The position numbers and the translations under genes are program-made. Below are positions 35,066-47,040 of a stretch of DNA of 64,000 nucleotides, piece by piece. The stretch comes from Alisma plantago-aquatica (taxonomy: Eukaryota; Streptophyta; Magnoliopsida; Alismatales; Alismataceae). Where the stretch lies: NCBI GenBank assembly GCA_963693085.1, contig OY856410.1:561771906-561835905 (forward strand), in the 5' to 3' direction. The number at the start of each line of letters is the position of its first letter. Positions within the stretch are counted from its first letter, which is position 1. The notes beneath the pieces are model-generated. The model worked only from the letters and a program-made list of their open reading frames with translations. It did not search any database and was not told the DNA's origin.

Positions 35066-36518
35066 TTACAATCATTTACATCTTACCAGCTTTGAAGATC
35101 ATTAATCCGGAGCCACTTACCCACCAAGAAAAGGAACTTTAATTCTTTGTGCCTTCCCATTAATCCTTAAAGAAATATCAGTACCTGTTGCAGAAAATTT
35201 AATGCTTGTCACCACATTGGTTAGGAACAAAAGAAGGTAATCAGACTAGAAGGTTGCTGAAGGTGAGGTCATCCCATGTTCTGTTCCGCCAAATACTTAT
35301 CAATGAGCACACCTAGGTGGGCTCATAGGTGTTAGGGCACCCCAATGGGATGTACCTTGGCATGCACCACGGATGTTGCTGCATCTCATCATTGATTTGT
35401 CCCTAGGCCTATTCTTGTTATGATGGTATCGACGTTCATTTTTAGGACCCTGACATGTATATTAAATATTTTTGTCCATGTGCTAACTCCAACATGGATT
35501 GTATCTTACATAACGAAGGTGGCAATTTTCATTCCATGTTAGGTACCTAATACCATTACTATTAGGGTTCTCTTTACCTTGGCTTGTGTCTTCAATTCAG
35601 TTTTTATGTCAAGGACTTTTATTTCTCCAATTAGATGTTAGTCACAATGTAAAATATCACAATACTTATTTAAGTATCATCTTTTCATGACCTTGAAACC
35701 CCAAATGAGTATAGCCATAACACACAAGCTAATGGTGAAACTAACCAAAAATAAGAAATCGGCTGCATAAGCACTTTAATGGTCATATATCCTTGGTAGA
35801 CTTTTAACTACAATTTCAAAGGTTACATAACCTATACTAGAGCATGAGTTGCATATTCTAGGAACTCAAGCATTCATTGACCTATAATAGAATGTAGTAT
35901 GGTTGTATTTTGTTATGCAGACCAAGATTTGTATTGATAATCACCTTTATATATATCATATATATGCAATAACCATAAAGGGAAGGATGTCCATGATAAC
36001 CTAAGATGTGTATAGAAGATGAATAATATCTTGCTATGTCACTAAGATGTTACGACCTTGCAACATAGGAAGTATTTTTTCAACTTATAAAAAATAAATA
36101 AAGACATCTTCTAATAACTCTAGAATCTTCTCTCTTGGGATTTGTTGATTCAGCGACAACCTTGTATTATACCCATTTTCAACATTGATACTTATAAGCT
36201 AACATATACCAGTCATGATTGTGGGAGAACACAACAAAAATTTGGGATTCAGGTTATGAGAATGAAAGAATTCAACATTTGGCAATCATGCAAGAAATGC
36301 GAATAACACGTAACAACAATCTGCTAAAAGTTTGGTCATCTATTTTTTTAAATATGGCTACACGGGATATGATACATATTTAAATGTAATGCATAGATCT
36401 TGTTTACCCAACACTAAGAAATATAATGTAAATACTTCATCCCAATTCAGATAAACACCTTATAGATATAGTTTCTCAAATTTAATAAGGCATCTCTGTT
36501 TTTAATTTATGTAGATTA

Positions 36519-38804
36519 CTTTCAAGAGTGGGCACAATTGTATTTGTAGTCAAATTGATTACCTCCTTATGAGGCGGGTGGATTGTAATATATGCAAGAG
36601 GATTGTAAAGTGATTCCTGACGAAGAACTCACGACCCAACATAGGTTGGTGGTTTTGGACATCGGCATGAAGATCAATAAAGGCAAGCATAACAGAAATC
36701 AAGATACCAGGATCAAGTGGTGGAATCTTAAAGGAGAAAAGAAGTTGACTTTTCATGATAAACTCCTCAATGAGGGAACTTGGAACCTGAAGTCTGATGT
36801 TAACACTATGTGGCATAACATGAGCTCTTGCATAACAAAAATTTCCAAAGAGGTTTTGGGGGAGTCCAAAGGTTGTGGGCCTCCACAGAAAGAGACTTGG
36901 TGGTGGAATGATGAAGTACAGAAGGCTATTAAATTGAAAAGGGAGATCTATAGGAGCTTGCCCAAATCTTGAGATGATGCAACATTCCAAAAATATAAGC
37001 AAGCAAAGAAAGAAGCTAAAAAGGTTGTTCAGGAGGCAAGGTCTAGATACTCTGATGATATTTATAAGAAGCTGGGCACAAGAGAGGGGAAAAGATATAT
37101 ATAAAATGGTTCGTATAAGAGAAAGGAAAGGAAGAGACTTGAGTCAAGTGAAATACGTTAAGAATGAAGATGGCAGAGTGTTGGTGAAGGACGATGATAC
37201 CAAGAACCAGTGGAGAAATTACTTCCATAAGCTTTTCAATGGAGATATTGTAAATAATGTTAGAGACTTGTGTGACATGAATACAGTAGATATCATTTAC
37301 ACACGACGAGTTTCACCTTTTGAGGTTAAGAATACTTTGAAAAAGATAAAAATGAGAAAGGCATGCGAACCAGATGGTATTCCCATTGATGTATGGAAGA
37401 GTATGGGGGATGAAGGAGTTATGTGGTTAACAAAGTTCTTTAACAAGTTCATGAAGACCAAGAAGATGCCGGATGAGTGGAGAAATAATACTATAGTCCC
37501 CATCTACAAGAACAAAGGTGATGTTTAGAGATGCACAAACTACAAAGGTATCAAGTTGATGAGTCACACAATGAAGCTTTGAGAGAGGATTATTGAGCGG
37601 AGGCTCAGATCTATAATGCATATATCAAACAACCAATTTGGTTTCATGCCTGGAAGATCAACAACAAATGCTATTTTTCTGATTAGGAGGCTTATGGAGA
37701 CGTATAGAGAAAGCAAAAGAGATCTTCATATGGTGTTTATTGATTTGGAAAAGGCTTATGATCGAGTACCTAGAAGTGTTTGGATGGTTTTGAAGAAAAA
37801 GGGTGTGCCAATCCAATACATTGACTTGATCAAAGACATATATGATAACTCTACTGCTAGTGTGAAGACTCCTGGAGGAGAGACACCAACTTTTCCTATC
37901 ACAGTTGGGGTACACCAAGGATCCACACACAACCCATATCTGTTCGTTCTTGTTATGGATGAGTTGACAAAGAATGTTCATGATGGTATTCCTTGGTGTA
38001 TGTTATTTGCTGATGATATTGTTTTGATTGATGAAACTAAAGATAGATTGAATGATAAAGTTGAACGTCGGAGAAATGCATTGGAATCAAATGGATTGAT
38101 GATTAGCAGGAGCAAAACTGAGTATATGCATTGCAATTTCAGCCAATCTCGCAATGTGAATGATGGAGCCAAGTTGGACGGAGTAGATATACCAAAATGT
38201 AATAAATTCTATTACTTGGGTTCTGTTATTCAAATAGATGGGGATGTTCAAAATGATGTTTGTCATAGGATCACTGCACAAGATGGTTGAAATGGAGGAC
38301 TTCAACTAGAGTTTATGTGATCGGAAGATCACTCTCAGGTTAAAAAGTAAGTTTTATAGAACAGCTATACGGCCAGCCGTGCTCTACAGGAGTGAATGTT
38401 GGGCGGTAAAGAAACAAGGTCTCAACAAGATGAACGTGGCTGAAATGTGTATGCTGAGATGGTAGTGTGGGAAGACAAGAAAATGTCGTCTGAGAAATGA
38501 TTATATTAGGAATAAAGTGGGGGTGGCGAGCATTGAGGACAAGTTGCGCGAGGGCCGACTCAGATGGTACAGACATGTGCAACGCAGACCGACTAATGCG
38601 CCGATACGAAACAATGTTATTGAGTCAAGCACAATAAATAGAAGACGAGGAAGGCCTAAATTAACATGGGATGATCTTATAAAGAGAGATTTTGAATCTC
38701 TACATCTTAACCAGAATATGGCCCATGATAGAGCTCAATGGAAACGAAGGATCCTTGTAGCCGACCCCAACATAGTTGGGACTGAGGCTTAGATGATGAT
38801 GATA
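36519..38804 (+). mobile_element. RTE-clade LINE, 5'-truncated, defective
   Basis: The element runs from the end of the endonuclease domain to the tail GGCTTAGATGATGATGAT at about 38803. It interrupts unit 2 where unit 1 is continuous (near 31665). Several stops (36972, 37526, near 37580, 38288, near 38463) and shifts break its ORF. Fragments of the same family occur at 29902, 31055, 39072, 41280, 42388 and 46780. Confidence 0.88.
36592..38792 (+). pseudogene. RTE LINE endonuclease end and reverse transcriptase, broken
   Basis: In order, 36592-36972 carries the end of the endonuclease (DCKVIPDEELTTQHRLVVLD, then WWNLKGEK). Positions 36974-37528 hold the linker and RT entry (MRKACEPDGIPIDVWKSM). 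Frame 37616-38290 has the polymerase core: QFGFMPGRSTTNAIFLIRRL, VFIDLEKAYDRVPR and the catalytic FADD in WCMLFADDIVLID. Frame 38517-38792 has the C-terminal region (LRWYRHVQRR, RRRGRPKLTWDDLIKRDFES). The FADD box and this tail are typical of plant RTE elements. The enzyme would copy its RNA at a nicked target; this copy cannot. Confidence 0.88.
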
Positions 38805-39071
38805 TGAAGTCTAAATAGGAATATCGTGGTAGAGTTGGGTCTTTATGATATGAAAAGTCTAAGAACTATGTTAAATGTTTGGGAAAATCATTTATACTTG
38901 TGAAATGCATTAAATATCTATAATTGTGCAAATTTCAGATTGAAGATGTGCCCAGGAAAAAATCAAGATTGTCGATATTTTATAAAAAAGTTCAGAATAT
39001 TGTGATTATATGGAGGAGTTCTGCCACATCCATTATTGATGGGTGTTTGTGGCTACAATACAGATTGAAAT

Positions 39072-39645
39072 ATATGCAAGGATTATAAAGTGATCCTCGA
39101 AGAAGATCTCACCACCCAATATAGGTCGACGATTTTGCATATTAACACAAAGATCAACAAAAGGAAGCATATGGGCACCAAAGATAGAAGAACAAGTTGT
39201 GGAACCTTACTAAAGAGAAGGAGATAATATTTTGGAAATAACCTTATCAAGGAAGACACTTGGAACTTGGACTTTGAAATTAACACAAAGTGGCACATCA
39301 CGACCTCGTACATAATGAAAGTTTGTGAACTTCCACAAAACTATACATGGTGGTGGAATGACCAAGTACCAAAACCATTCCAGAGATACATGTTAGCAAA
39401 GAAGCTACATGTTAAAAGAGAGTGACTGGAGTTTACCTAAATTTTGATGATGCAACATTCCAGAGATACACGTTAGCAAAGAAGAAGACAACTAAGAAAG
39501 AAGTCCAAGTAGCCAAAATTTACATACTTTGAAAAGAAATAAGAAGTTGGATACTTGAGACGGCGAATGGATGTCTACAAAATGGTTCATTTAAGAGAAC
39601 AAAAAGGAAAAGATTTAGATCAAGTAAATGAAGGCAAGAGAGTAG
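39072..39645 (+). mobile_element. Old RTE LINE fragment
   Basis: Sequence such as TATATGCAAGGATTATAAAG and TGGTGGTGGAATGACCAAGT matches 36590-37160 with many indels and no open frame. A short internal duplication (CATTCCAGAGATACA at 39378 and 39448) is present. It abuts the end of duplication unit 2. Confidence 0.75.
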
Positions 39646-40740
39646 CAATTTCATACAAAGGAGTATATTTTGTAACAAGAATTTAATATATAATAATGCA
39701 TCCAGGCTTGTTTAATAAGAGAGTAGGACTTACATCATTTGCACAATACATGATCTTCCCCCTTCTATGTCCTCTAACTTGTGATCTCGAGGTGCCTTGG
39801 TGCTTGGTGGAGATATATATCAAAAAATGCATGTTAAGGGTTGGCAATGGTGCCCTTTTTTGCAAACTGCCTCTTTGATGCCCAAAGTTGAAACATTGAA
39901 TGAAGTTTTTTTTGCAATGAAGGTTTGTAGCTCCAAGTCTGGCCACTAAATGTTTATGTATGGGGCAACATTGATGTGCAATGTGCAAAGTGGAAGAGAT
40001 GGCAAGTCTTGGCAATTAGAATGAAGAATACTCCCAATGGGTATCCAAAAAGGCACTAGATTGTCACTAGAATAGTTTTTGTGGTCAACATGGAAGAAAA
40101 AGGCACACCTTGAGGCTTCAAAGGCGCATGCCTTGAGGCAAGGCGACCCCTAATGCGCCCTGAGGCGTGTGCCTCACTGCCCAGGTTAGAGGCATGCACC
40201 TCATTTTGGCGAGGTGTAAAAAAGGCGTTGAGGCGTCAACCTCAATTCAGACCTCAATTTAAGCCTCATATGCACATGTATAATCTATATGTGTGTAACA
40301 GTGTAAATATACATTTATATGTATCTAAACATGTATATTTGTGTGTATAATCTAGATATGTGTTTATATATTTCCGTATTTCTATATGTATATATAATGT
40401 GTATGCATATGCATGTAATGACGCACATGGTTACATTTACATGTATATATTTGTGCATGTATGTGTATATGTATATAATTGTAGAGGTGTGTACAGATTT
40501 ACATATATATACATGTCTATATGTGTATTCTTTTGTATATTGGGTGTACTTGCATATGTCTTATGTGTATATGTAATGGACATACATGTATACAAATATT
40601 GACATGTATCTATCTATCTATCTATCTATGTGTATATAATCTTCTAGATGTGTATACTTGTGTATGCCTATGTGAATGTACATACTTGTATGTACATATA
40701 TGTGTATTAAATATATATGTATGTAAATGAATACTTATAT
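39646..40740. other. Intron sequence: GAGGC-rich stretch and AT/GT low complexity
   Basis: Positions 40090-40265 are rich in GAGGC and GCCTC in both orientations, resembling hAT subterminal repeats, but no ends were found. Positions 40270-40740 are TATGTGTA-type low complexity with a (CTAT)n run at about 40606-40630. Open frames there are repeat-derived. Confidence 0.45.
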
Positions 40741-41110
40741 ATATATATATATAGTCATGCTGGAATACACTCGAGTGTACAGATCGAGAGAGAGAGAGAG
40801 AGTAAAGCTAGAATACACTCGAGTGTACTGGAGACGGTGTACATCTCTAAGCCGTTGATCTTCTTAAGTATCTTACGAACATACTATATAATAAATTTGA
40901 GCTCATTTGGACACTTATAGGTCATGCATCTAAAAAATGCAAAAATCATACATTTCAAATTAGTTATGTGCGTCGAATTTGTTGTCCTTGGATGAGTGAC
41001 TTACACTCATCCGAATGAGCTCAAATTTTGTATGTTGTCTATTATTATTATAACAATGAAAGATCAATGGATTAGATTTTGCAAATATATGGTCTAGATA
41101 GGCAAACACC
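40740..41110. mobile_element. MITE copy 3, right end missing
   Basis: Two left ends follow one another (40754 and 40803), separated by (GA)n, each with GAATACACTCGAGTGTAC. The body matches copy 2 to about 41108 (GGTCTAGATAGGCAAACACCA), where similarity stops without a right inverted repeat. Confidence 0.75.
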
Positions 41111-41111
41111 A

Positions 41112-41385
41112 ATCAAAATGTATACATTAATGTATAAATGTGTGTGTGCAATGTGCTTACGTAGGTATAGTGTATATATATGTATACATATGAATATATC
41201 GAAGGCATACATATAAATTCAAATGTGTGTTAAAATTGTTATATATATTTGAATTTATACATATGAATATATGACTTATATCCTCATCATCATCTAAGCC
41301 TCAATCCCAACCGTTGGGGTCAACTACATGGATGCTTCTTTTCAATCTGTTCCGTTATGGGCCATACTCTGATTTTCAATCAATT
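41112..41385 (-). repeat. Direct duplicate, copy 1, ending in an RTE tail
   Basis: About 270 bp (from ATCAAAATGTATACA to an RTE 3' end on the minus strand, with CATCATCATCTAAGCCTCAA at about 41284) recur at 42212-42480. The RTE part is about 41284-41385. Confidence 0.75.
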
Positions 41386-41412
41386 TTAAATTTTCTAATA
41401 TTTGATTATATA

Positions 41413-41935
41413 CAAGGTATCAGAAAGCGGGAAGCGGGAGGTGTGCGGACAACACCCTGTAACCGATTAAACGGCAGGCGGGCGATTAAGTGGGCGCTTT
41501 TTGAAAAAGCGGGTGTCTAAATTTTATATATTTTTATACAAACGTACATGTATGTGTATATAAAAATATATTTCTAAGGAACTTCTATACATATCTAATC
41601 AGCAAATCAGTAATTAACTAAGTATTCATCAATACTTTACTACTAACCAATAGTTCTAATCACTAAAATCAGCAAGCAGATCAGTAATTGCAGATACTAA
41701 CCAGTAGTACCAATCAGTAATCACTGAAAGCAGCAAGAAAATTAATGTTACATGCTTCCAGTAGTATTTTAAAAAACAGCGGGCAAAAAGCGGGAAATAG
41801 CAGAAAAAGTGGGTGAAGCGGGCAAAAAGCGGGAAATTTTCTTCAAATTTGTTAAGCGGGCGATTAGGGGCTGGATTAAGCGATTGAGGGTCCTGGCCGC
41901 TTAAGCGGCCACCTGAAACACTTTTTAATTCACTG
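41413..41935 (+). mobile_element. hAT-like non-autonomous element, copy B, target duplication ATTATATA
   Basis: The 523-bp element starts CAAGGTATCAGAAAGCGGGA and ends TTTTTAATTCACTG, flanked by ATTATATA at 41405-41412 and 41936-41943. Subterminal AAGCGGGCGATTA motifs are shared with copy A. It has no coding capacity. Confidence 0.85.
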
Positions 41936-42211
41936 ATTATATATAATCATAAAATGATGAATTGAGTTTGTAAAATAACAATTTTAAAATGTAGAATATG
42001 TAGTTATATATATTTGGATGTAAACATATTAGTATACATGAATGACATGTTTATAAATCTATATAAGTACATAAATAAGTAATCTTTGTGTAATATATGT
42101 ATAAATATTGAGATTTATACATATAAATGTACTAATTTTGTGTAGAGTGTATGTATGTATGTAAATAAATAAAAATGTTTAAATGTACTAATATTTGTGT
42201 CGTATATGAGT

Positions 42212-42387
42212 GTGGATAAATCAAAATGTATACACAAATGTATAAATGTTTGTGGAATGTGCTTACTTAGGTTATAGTGTATATATATGTATACATATGA
42301 ATATATCAAAGGTATACATATAAATTCAAATGTGTGTTAGAATTGTTATAGATATTTGAATTTATACATATGAATATACGACTATGT
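42212..42387. repeat. Direct duplicate, copy 2 (non-RTE part)
   Basis: It matches 41112-41283 (for example GAATGTGCTTAC and ACATATAAATTCAAATGTGT) and leads directly into the RTE tail at 42388, as in copy 1. Confidence 0.75.
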
Positions 42388-42944
42388 ATCATCATCATCT
42401 AAGCCTCAATCCCAACCACGTGGGGGTCAACTACATGGATCCTTCTTTTCAATTAGTTCTGTTATGGGCCATACTCTGATCGAGATGTAAAAATTCAAAA
42501 TCTCTCTTTATAAGCTCTTCCCAAGTTAATTTAGACCTGCTCTGCTTCTTTTAATTGTGCTTGATTTAATAACCTTGCTTTGGGTTGATACATTTGTCGG
42601 TCTGCGCTACACATGTCGATACTATCTTAGACAACCTTCACCCAACTTGTCCTCGATTCTCACAACCCACACTTTGTTCTTGGTAGGTACATTTGTTGGT
42701 TTGCGCTACATGTTGATCTGCGCTACACATGTCGATACTATCTTAGGCAACCTTCACGCAACTTGTCCTCGATTCTCACGACCCCCACTTTGTTCCTGAT
42801 ATAGCCATTCGTCAAACAATCTTTTCTTGTCTTCCCACACATCCATCTTACATACACATTTCAACCACATTCATCTTGTTGAGACTATGTTTCTTTCGTG
42901 TCCAACATTCACTCCCATATAGCATGGCTGGTTGTATAACTGTT

Positions 42945-44499
42945 TCTTGACTGGATTGTAAGGGTTAGGGTACACAATGTTTGTACCCCATATATTTATA
43001 AAGAGATCAATTGCAGAGAGGTCCTTGTAGAATAGGAATATAACAAAAGGAAAATAAAGAGCTTAAATAAAACACTAGTTAACACTCCCCCTCAAGTTGG
43101 AACATAGATATCAATCATGCCCAACTTGTCCACAAGAGAGCAGAAATGTTTCTTGGCCAGTAGCTTTGTGAAGATATCAGCAACCTGATCTTCTGAGCGA
43201 GTGAAAGGAGTCCAGATATGTCCAGTCAGAATAGATTCTCTGATGAAGTGGCAGTCAACTTCAATGTGTTTGGTCTTCTCATGAAAAATAGAATTATTTT
43301 CAATAAAGATAGTTGCTTTATTATCACAGTGCATAGGAATAGGAGCAGAAGATCCCACATCAAGTTCTTTTAGAAGAGATTGCACCCATAGAAGCTCACA
43401 AGTAGTACGAGCCATAGCGCGGTATTCAACCTCAACACTAAATCTAGCAACCACGTTTTGCTTTTTGCTCCGCTAAGTAACCAGATTACCACCAACAAAG
43501 GTGCAATAACCAGAAGTAGATTTTCTGTCTATCTTGCTACCAGCATAGTCAGAATCAGAGTAGCCTTCAAGAGAACAATGACCATGTTTTCTATAAAACA
43601 GGCCTTTACTAGGAGAATTCTTCAAATATCTCAGAATATGACATAGTGCTTCCCAATGACACTATTTAGGCTTGTCAAGATACCTACTAACAAGACCAAC
43701 AACAGTAGAAATATCAACTCTAGTAACAGTCAAATAAATCAGTTTGCCCACCAGTCTTATATATCTTTTACTATCAGGATACAAAGGAGATTCATCATCA
43801 TCCCAATTCACATTAGGATCTAGAGGTGTATCAGTAGGCCGAGCTCCAAGCATGTCGGTCTCCTGTAGAAGATCAAGAACATACTTGCGTTGTGATAGAA
43901 CAAGAGCATTAGCAGTCCTGGAGACTTCAATCCCCAGAAAATATGTCAATTTTCCCAATTTTTAGTGACAAAATGTTTGCATAAATAGGCTTTAATAGCA
44001 TTAATTTCAGAGAGATCACTACTGCCAGATAAAATAATGTCGTCAACGTACACAATAAGAACTACAATACCAATGGACGTCTTTTTGATAAAAATAGAAT
44101 GATCAACATGAGATCTGATAAAACCATAAGTAGACAAAGTCTTGCTCAGTTTGTCGAACCAGGCACGCAGACTCTGTTTGAGTCCATAAATAGACTTCAT
44201 GAGGCGACAAACTTTGAGTGACTCCCCCCCGAGCAACTAACACAGGTGGTTGCTCCATATATACCTCCTCTTGAAGATCACCATAAAGAAAAGCATTTTT
44301 AACGTCTAGCTGGATGAGGGGCCAATCCAGATTAATTGCCACAGAAAGTAGAACCCTCATCTTGATTGGACTGTAAGGGTTAGGGTACACAACGTGCGTA
44401 CCCCATATATTTATAAAGAGAACAATTACAGAGAGGTCCTTGTAGAATAGGAAAACAACAAAAGGAAAATAAAGAGCTTAAATAAAACACTAGTTAACA
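42945..44499 (-). mobile_element. Short internally deleted Copia element, 140-bp LTRs, target duplication CTGTT
   Basis: The LTRs at 42945-43084 and 44360-44499 (GTAAGGGTTAGGGTACACAA within both) are flanked by CTGTT at 42940-42944 and 44500-44504, and the surrounding RTE sequence joins cleanly. On minus the LTR begins TGTTAACTAGTG. The polypurine tract is CTTGAGGGGGAG at 43085-43096. Only reverse transcriptase and RNase H remain; the 5' LTR runs straight into the RT, so gag, protease, integrase and the primer site are gone. Confidence 0.85.
43092..44390 (-). pseudogene. Copia reverse transcriptase and RNase H, broken
   Basis: Frame 44390-44103 has [20 protein letters not shown]. Frame 44236-43946 has [17 protein letters not shown] and the catalytic VLIVYVDDIILSG. 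Frame 43958-43662 has KLTYFLGIEVSR and the RT thumb. Frame 43454-43092 is RNase H with HCDNKATIFIENN and HIEVDCHFIRE. Frameshifts join the parts. The order and motifs are those of Ty1/Copia pol; the N-terminal fingers are partly lost. Confidence 0.88.
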
Positions 44500-45400
44500 C
44501 TGTTCTATATAACTTGTTTTTTAATCTAAGAGGGATCTTCTTGTCACATACTGCAGTTGCACTCCATTTCAACCATCCTGCTGTGATTCTGTGACAAACA
44601 TCATCTTAAACCTCACTCTCCCTTTCAGTACTAGAACCCAAGTAATGAAACTTATCATCACATATTGATATATTCATTCCATCCAACTTGACCCTAACAT
44701 TCATAATTCTAGCTTGGCTAAAATTACAATGAATATATTCAGTTTTGCTTCTACAGATAAAAAATCCATTAGATTCCAATGCATATCTCTAAAGTTCAAC
44801 CATATCATTCAATATTCTTTTCTTTCATCAACCAACACAATATCATTAGCAGATAACATGCACCAAGGAATATTATCTCGAACATGCTTTGTCAACTCAT
44901 CCATAACAAGAACAAATAGATTTGGGCCGAGTGCTGATCCTTGTTGTCCCCAACTTGCAATTGAGCCATCATACATGTCTTCAATCAAGTCAATCAATTA
45001 GATAGGCACACCCTTTTTTTGCAAAACCCTCCATAACATTTCCTTGGGTGCTCAATCATAGTCCTTTTCCAGATCAATAAACACCATATGAAGATCTCTT
45101 TTGTTTTCTCTATACTTCTCCATAAACCTCTTTATAAGAAAATATCATCTTTTGTTGATCTTCCCAGCATAAAACCAAACTTGTTGTCTGATATCAGTGT
45201 TATCAATCTTAGTCTTTGGTCAATAATCCTCTCCCAAAGCTTCATAGTGTGACTCATCAACTTGATAACTCTTTAGTTTGTGTAGCTTTGAACATCTCTT
45301 TTGTTCTTGTAGATTGTCACTATAGTACTATTTCTCCATTCATTCGACATCTTATGTGTCTTCATAATCTTGTTAAAGAAATATATGACTATAGCATTGA

Positions 45401-46779
45401 ATATGAAATTCAATGCATATCTTCATATATGTATGTATATACGGGTGTTAGTATTGGGCTTTTCAAAAAGTGGAGTTTAAGCGTCTGCTTCAACAGCCAA
45501 GTGGCCATTACCGCTTATTGGACTGATTAGCAATGTGCAGTGTGGTAGGTGACCACTTAGGCATATGTGGGAGTATATGCACCCGTGCAGACCTCCCTTG
45601 ATAAACAGTGCAGTTGTTCTATCAAAATTTTGTAGAAATTGGCAAAATTTTGCCAATTATGTGGGTCACGACAACCATCGGACATAGAAATGGCCTTGCA
45701 TGTCTGTACATAGGGAATTTTGCCAAATAAAAAATATTAATTTCATTTTTTTTCTTTCAATTTTGATGAAAAAGGCCCAAATTTGTCCGCATTTTGTCGA
45801 AATTTTGAGAAACGTTGGTATTATTTCGAGAAATGGGGTATGATCTCTACAAATTTTACAATGACTCCTTGGACTTTTTAGGGGCAATTAAAGTTATGTT
45901 TCTTCTCTTCCTAGCCAGATTCTACCTCCCTCTCCTATTTCTCCCACTTCTATAAAGGTCTACAAAGGAAATATTTAAAAATGGGTGTGGTATTTATATC
46001 TATGGCTATGATGTCCCACTAGCTTTCATTAATGAGGCTACATGATTTGTAATGATAGTGCATAAAGCTAGCATGGCCACCCTAATATTTTGTATGTTTG
46101 CCATTATCAATCACACCTCTAACTACATGGTTGCCTCCTATAGGCTCTAGCTACAAAAGCTCACAACCAAGAAAAAAGCTTGAGTTTATCCATGGGTATG
46201 CATTTTATCACTACTAGGCATGTAGAGATTAACATTGAGACACATCTATGCTCGTATAAAATAACATAAATTGGATTTTGTATGTTGATAGGTAGAATTG
46301 ACAAGGAGGTTGACTACCATCATGGTTCATCTAGATACATAAACCATAGTTGTCTCATGCTTCCTCAATACTCACATACAACTACAACATTGTTTATATA
46401 CTACAAGCTGCCATCTTACCTAGTGGTCCTACCATCGTAGATCATGTTATTTTTCCACAACTTTGTCTTTAAGTCCATATATTGTGCTTGCAAACTATAA
46501 TAACTTAAATCATTCATTTCGCCATTTAATTTGACCTCGAAATCCGCATCGAAACAGTTCATCTTCCTTCACTCACACAATAGGTGCCCCACCCCCTACA
46601 TATGCAATATGAAATAATATTGCATATTCGAGTAGATTCACACTAGTAGATCGTTCTGGTAAAGTTTCATTAAATAATCCGATCATTTGGTCGTTGATAC
46701 CTCAGGAATGCATATTTCAAAATTTCCACCGAATTTGTCAAAATTTCAATTTTATGGCCACTAAAACAGTGTCGAAATT
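45401..46779. other. Intron sequence, mostly unrecognised
   Basis: Positions 45440-45540 resemble hAT subterminal sequence (CTTTTCAAAAAGTGGAG, GTGGCCATTACCGCTTATTGG) but have no clear ends. The rest is AT-rich without open frames or repeats that I could place. Confidence 0.45.
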
Positions 46780-47040
46780 GAACATCTTCCTTGCTCCATT
46801 TCACCATCTTGATGTGATTTTGTGGCAAAAATTTATCTTGGATATTGACATTCACATGAACAATATTAATTCAAGTAACAAACCTTATCTTATTATGGTG
46901 CATCTATTCCATCCCACTTGGTACCTCTGTTCACAATTTCAGATTGGCTGAATTTGCAATGCATATACTTAGTTTTACTCCTAGTGATCACAAAACCATT
47001 AGATTCTAACACATTATTTAAAGTTTGACCTTGCTAGTAT
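46780..47040 (-). mobile_element. Old RTE LINE fragment
   Basis: It aligns with 44560-44800 of the minus-strand RTE: CTCCATTTCACCATCTTGATG, TCCATCCCACTTGG, AACCATTAGATTCTAA. It is heavily decayed, with no open frame. Confidence 0.7.

Larger units (their letters stand above)
33487..39075 (+). repeat. Tandem duplication unit 2
   Basis: Second copy of the gene's 5' part. It opens with the leader and first codons, then jumps to intron sequence. Its matches to unit 1 continue to about 39070, interrupted by a Tourist-like MITE region (34345-35105) and an RTE LINE (36519-38804). Divergence from unit 1 is clear but alignment is easy by eye. Confidence 0.85.
42388..45400 (-). mobile_element. RTE LINE on minus strand, interrupted by a Copia element
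   Basis: The tail (CATCATCATCTAAGCC) lies at about 42388, and the sequence runs right through the C-terminal region, the reverse transcriptase and into the linker near 45400. A surviving frame at 44809-44997 holds MDELTKHVRDNIPWCML followed by the motif equivalent to FADD. It is interrupted at 42945-44499. The 5' part of the element is missing. Confidence 0.85.

Noticed and set aside
40319..40730. Overlapping frames rich in Tyr, Met and Cys
   Set aside because: Low-complexity TATGTGTA sequence; no conserved domain.
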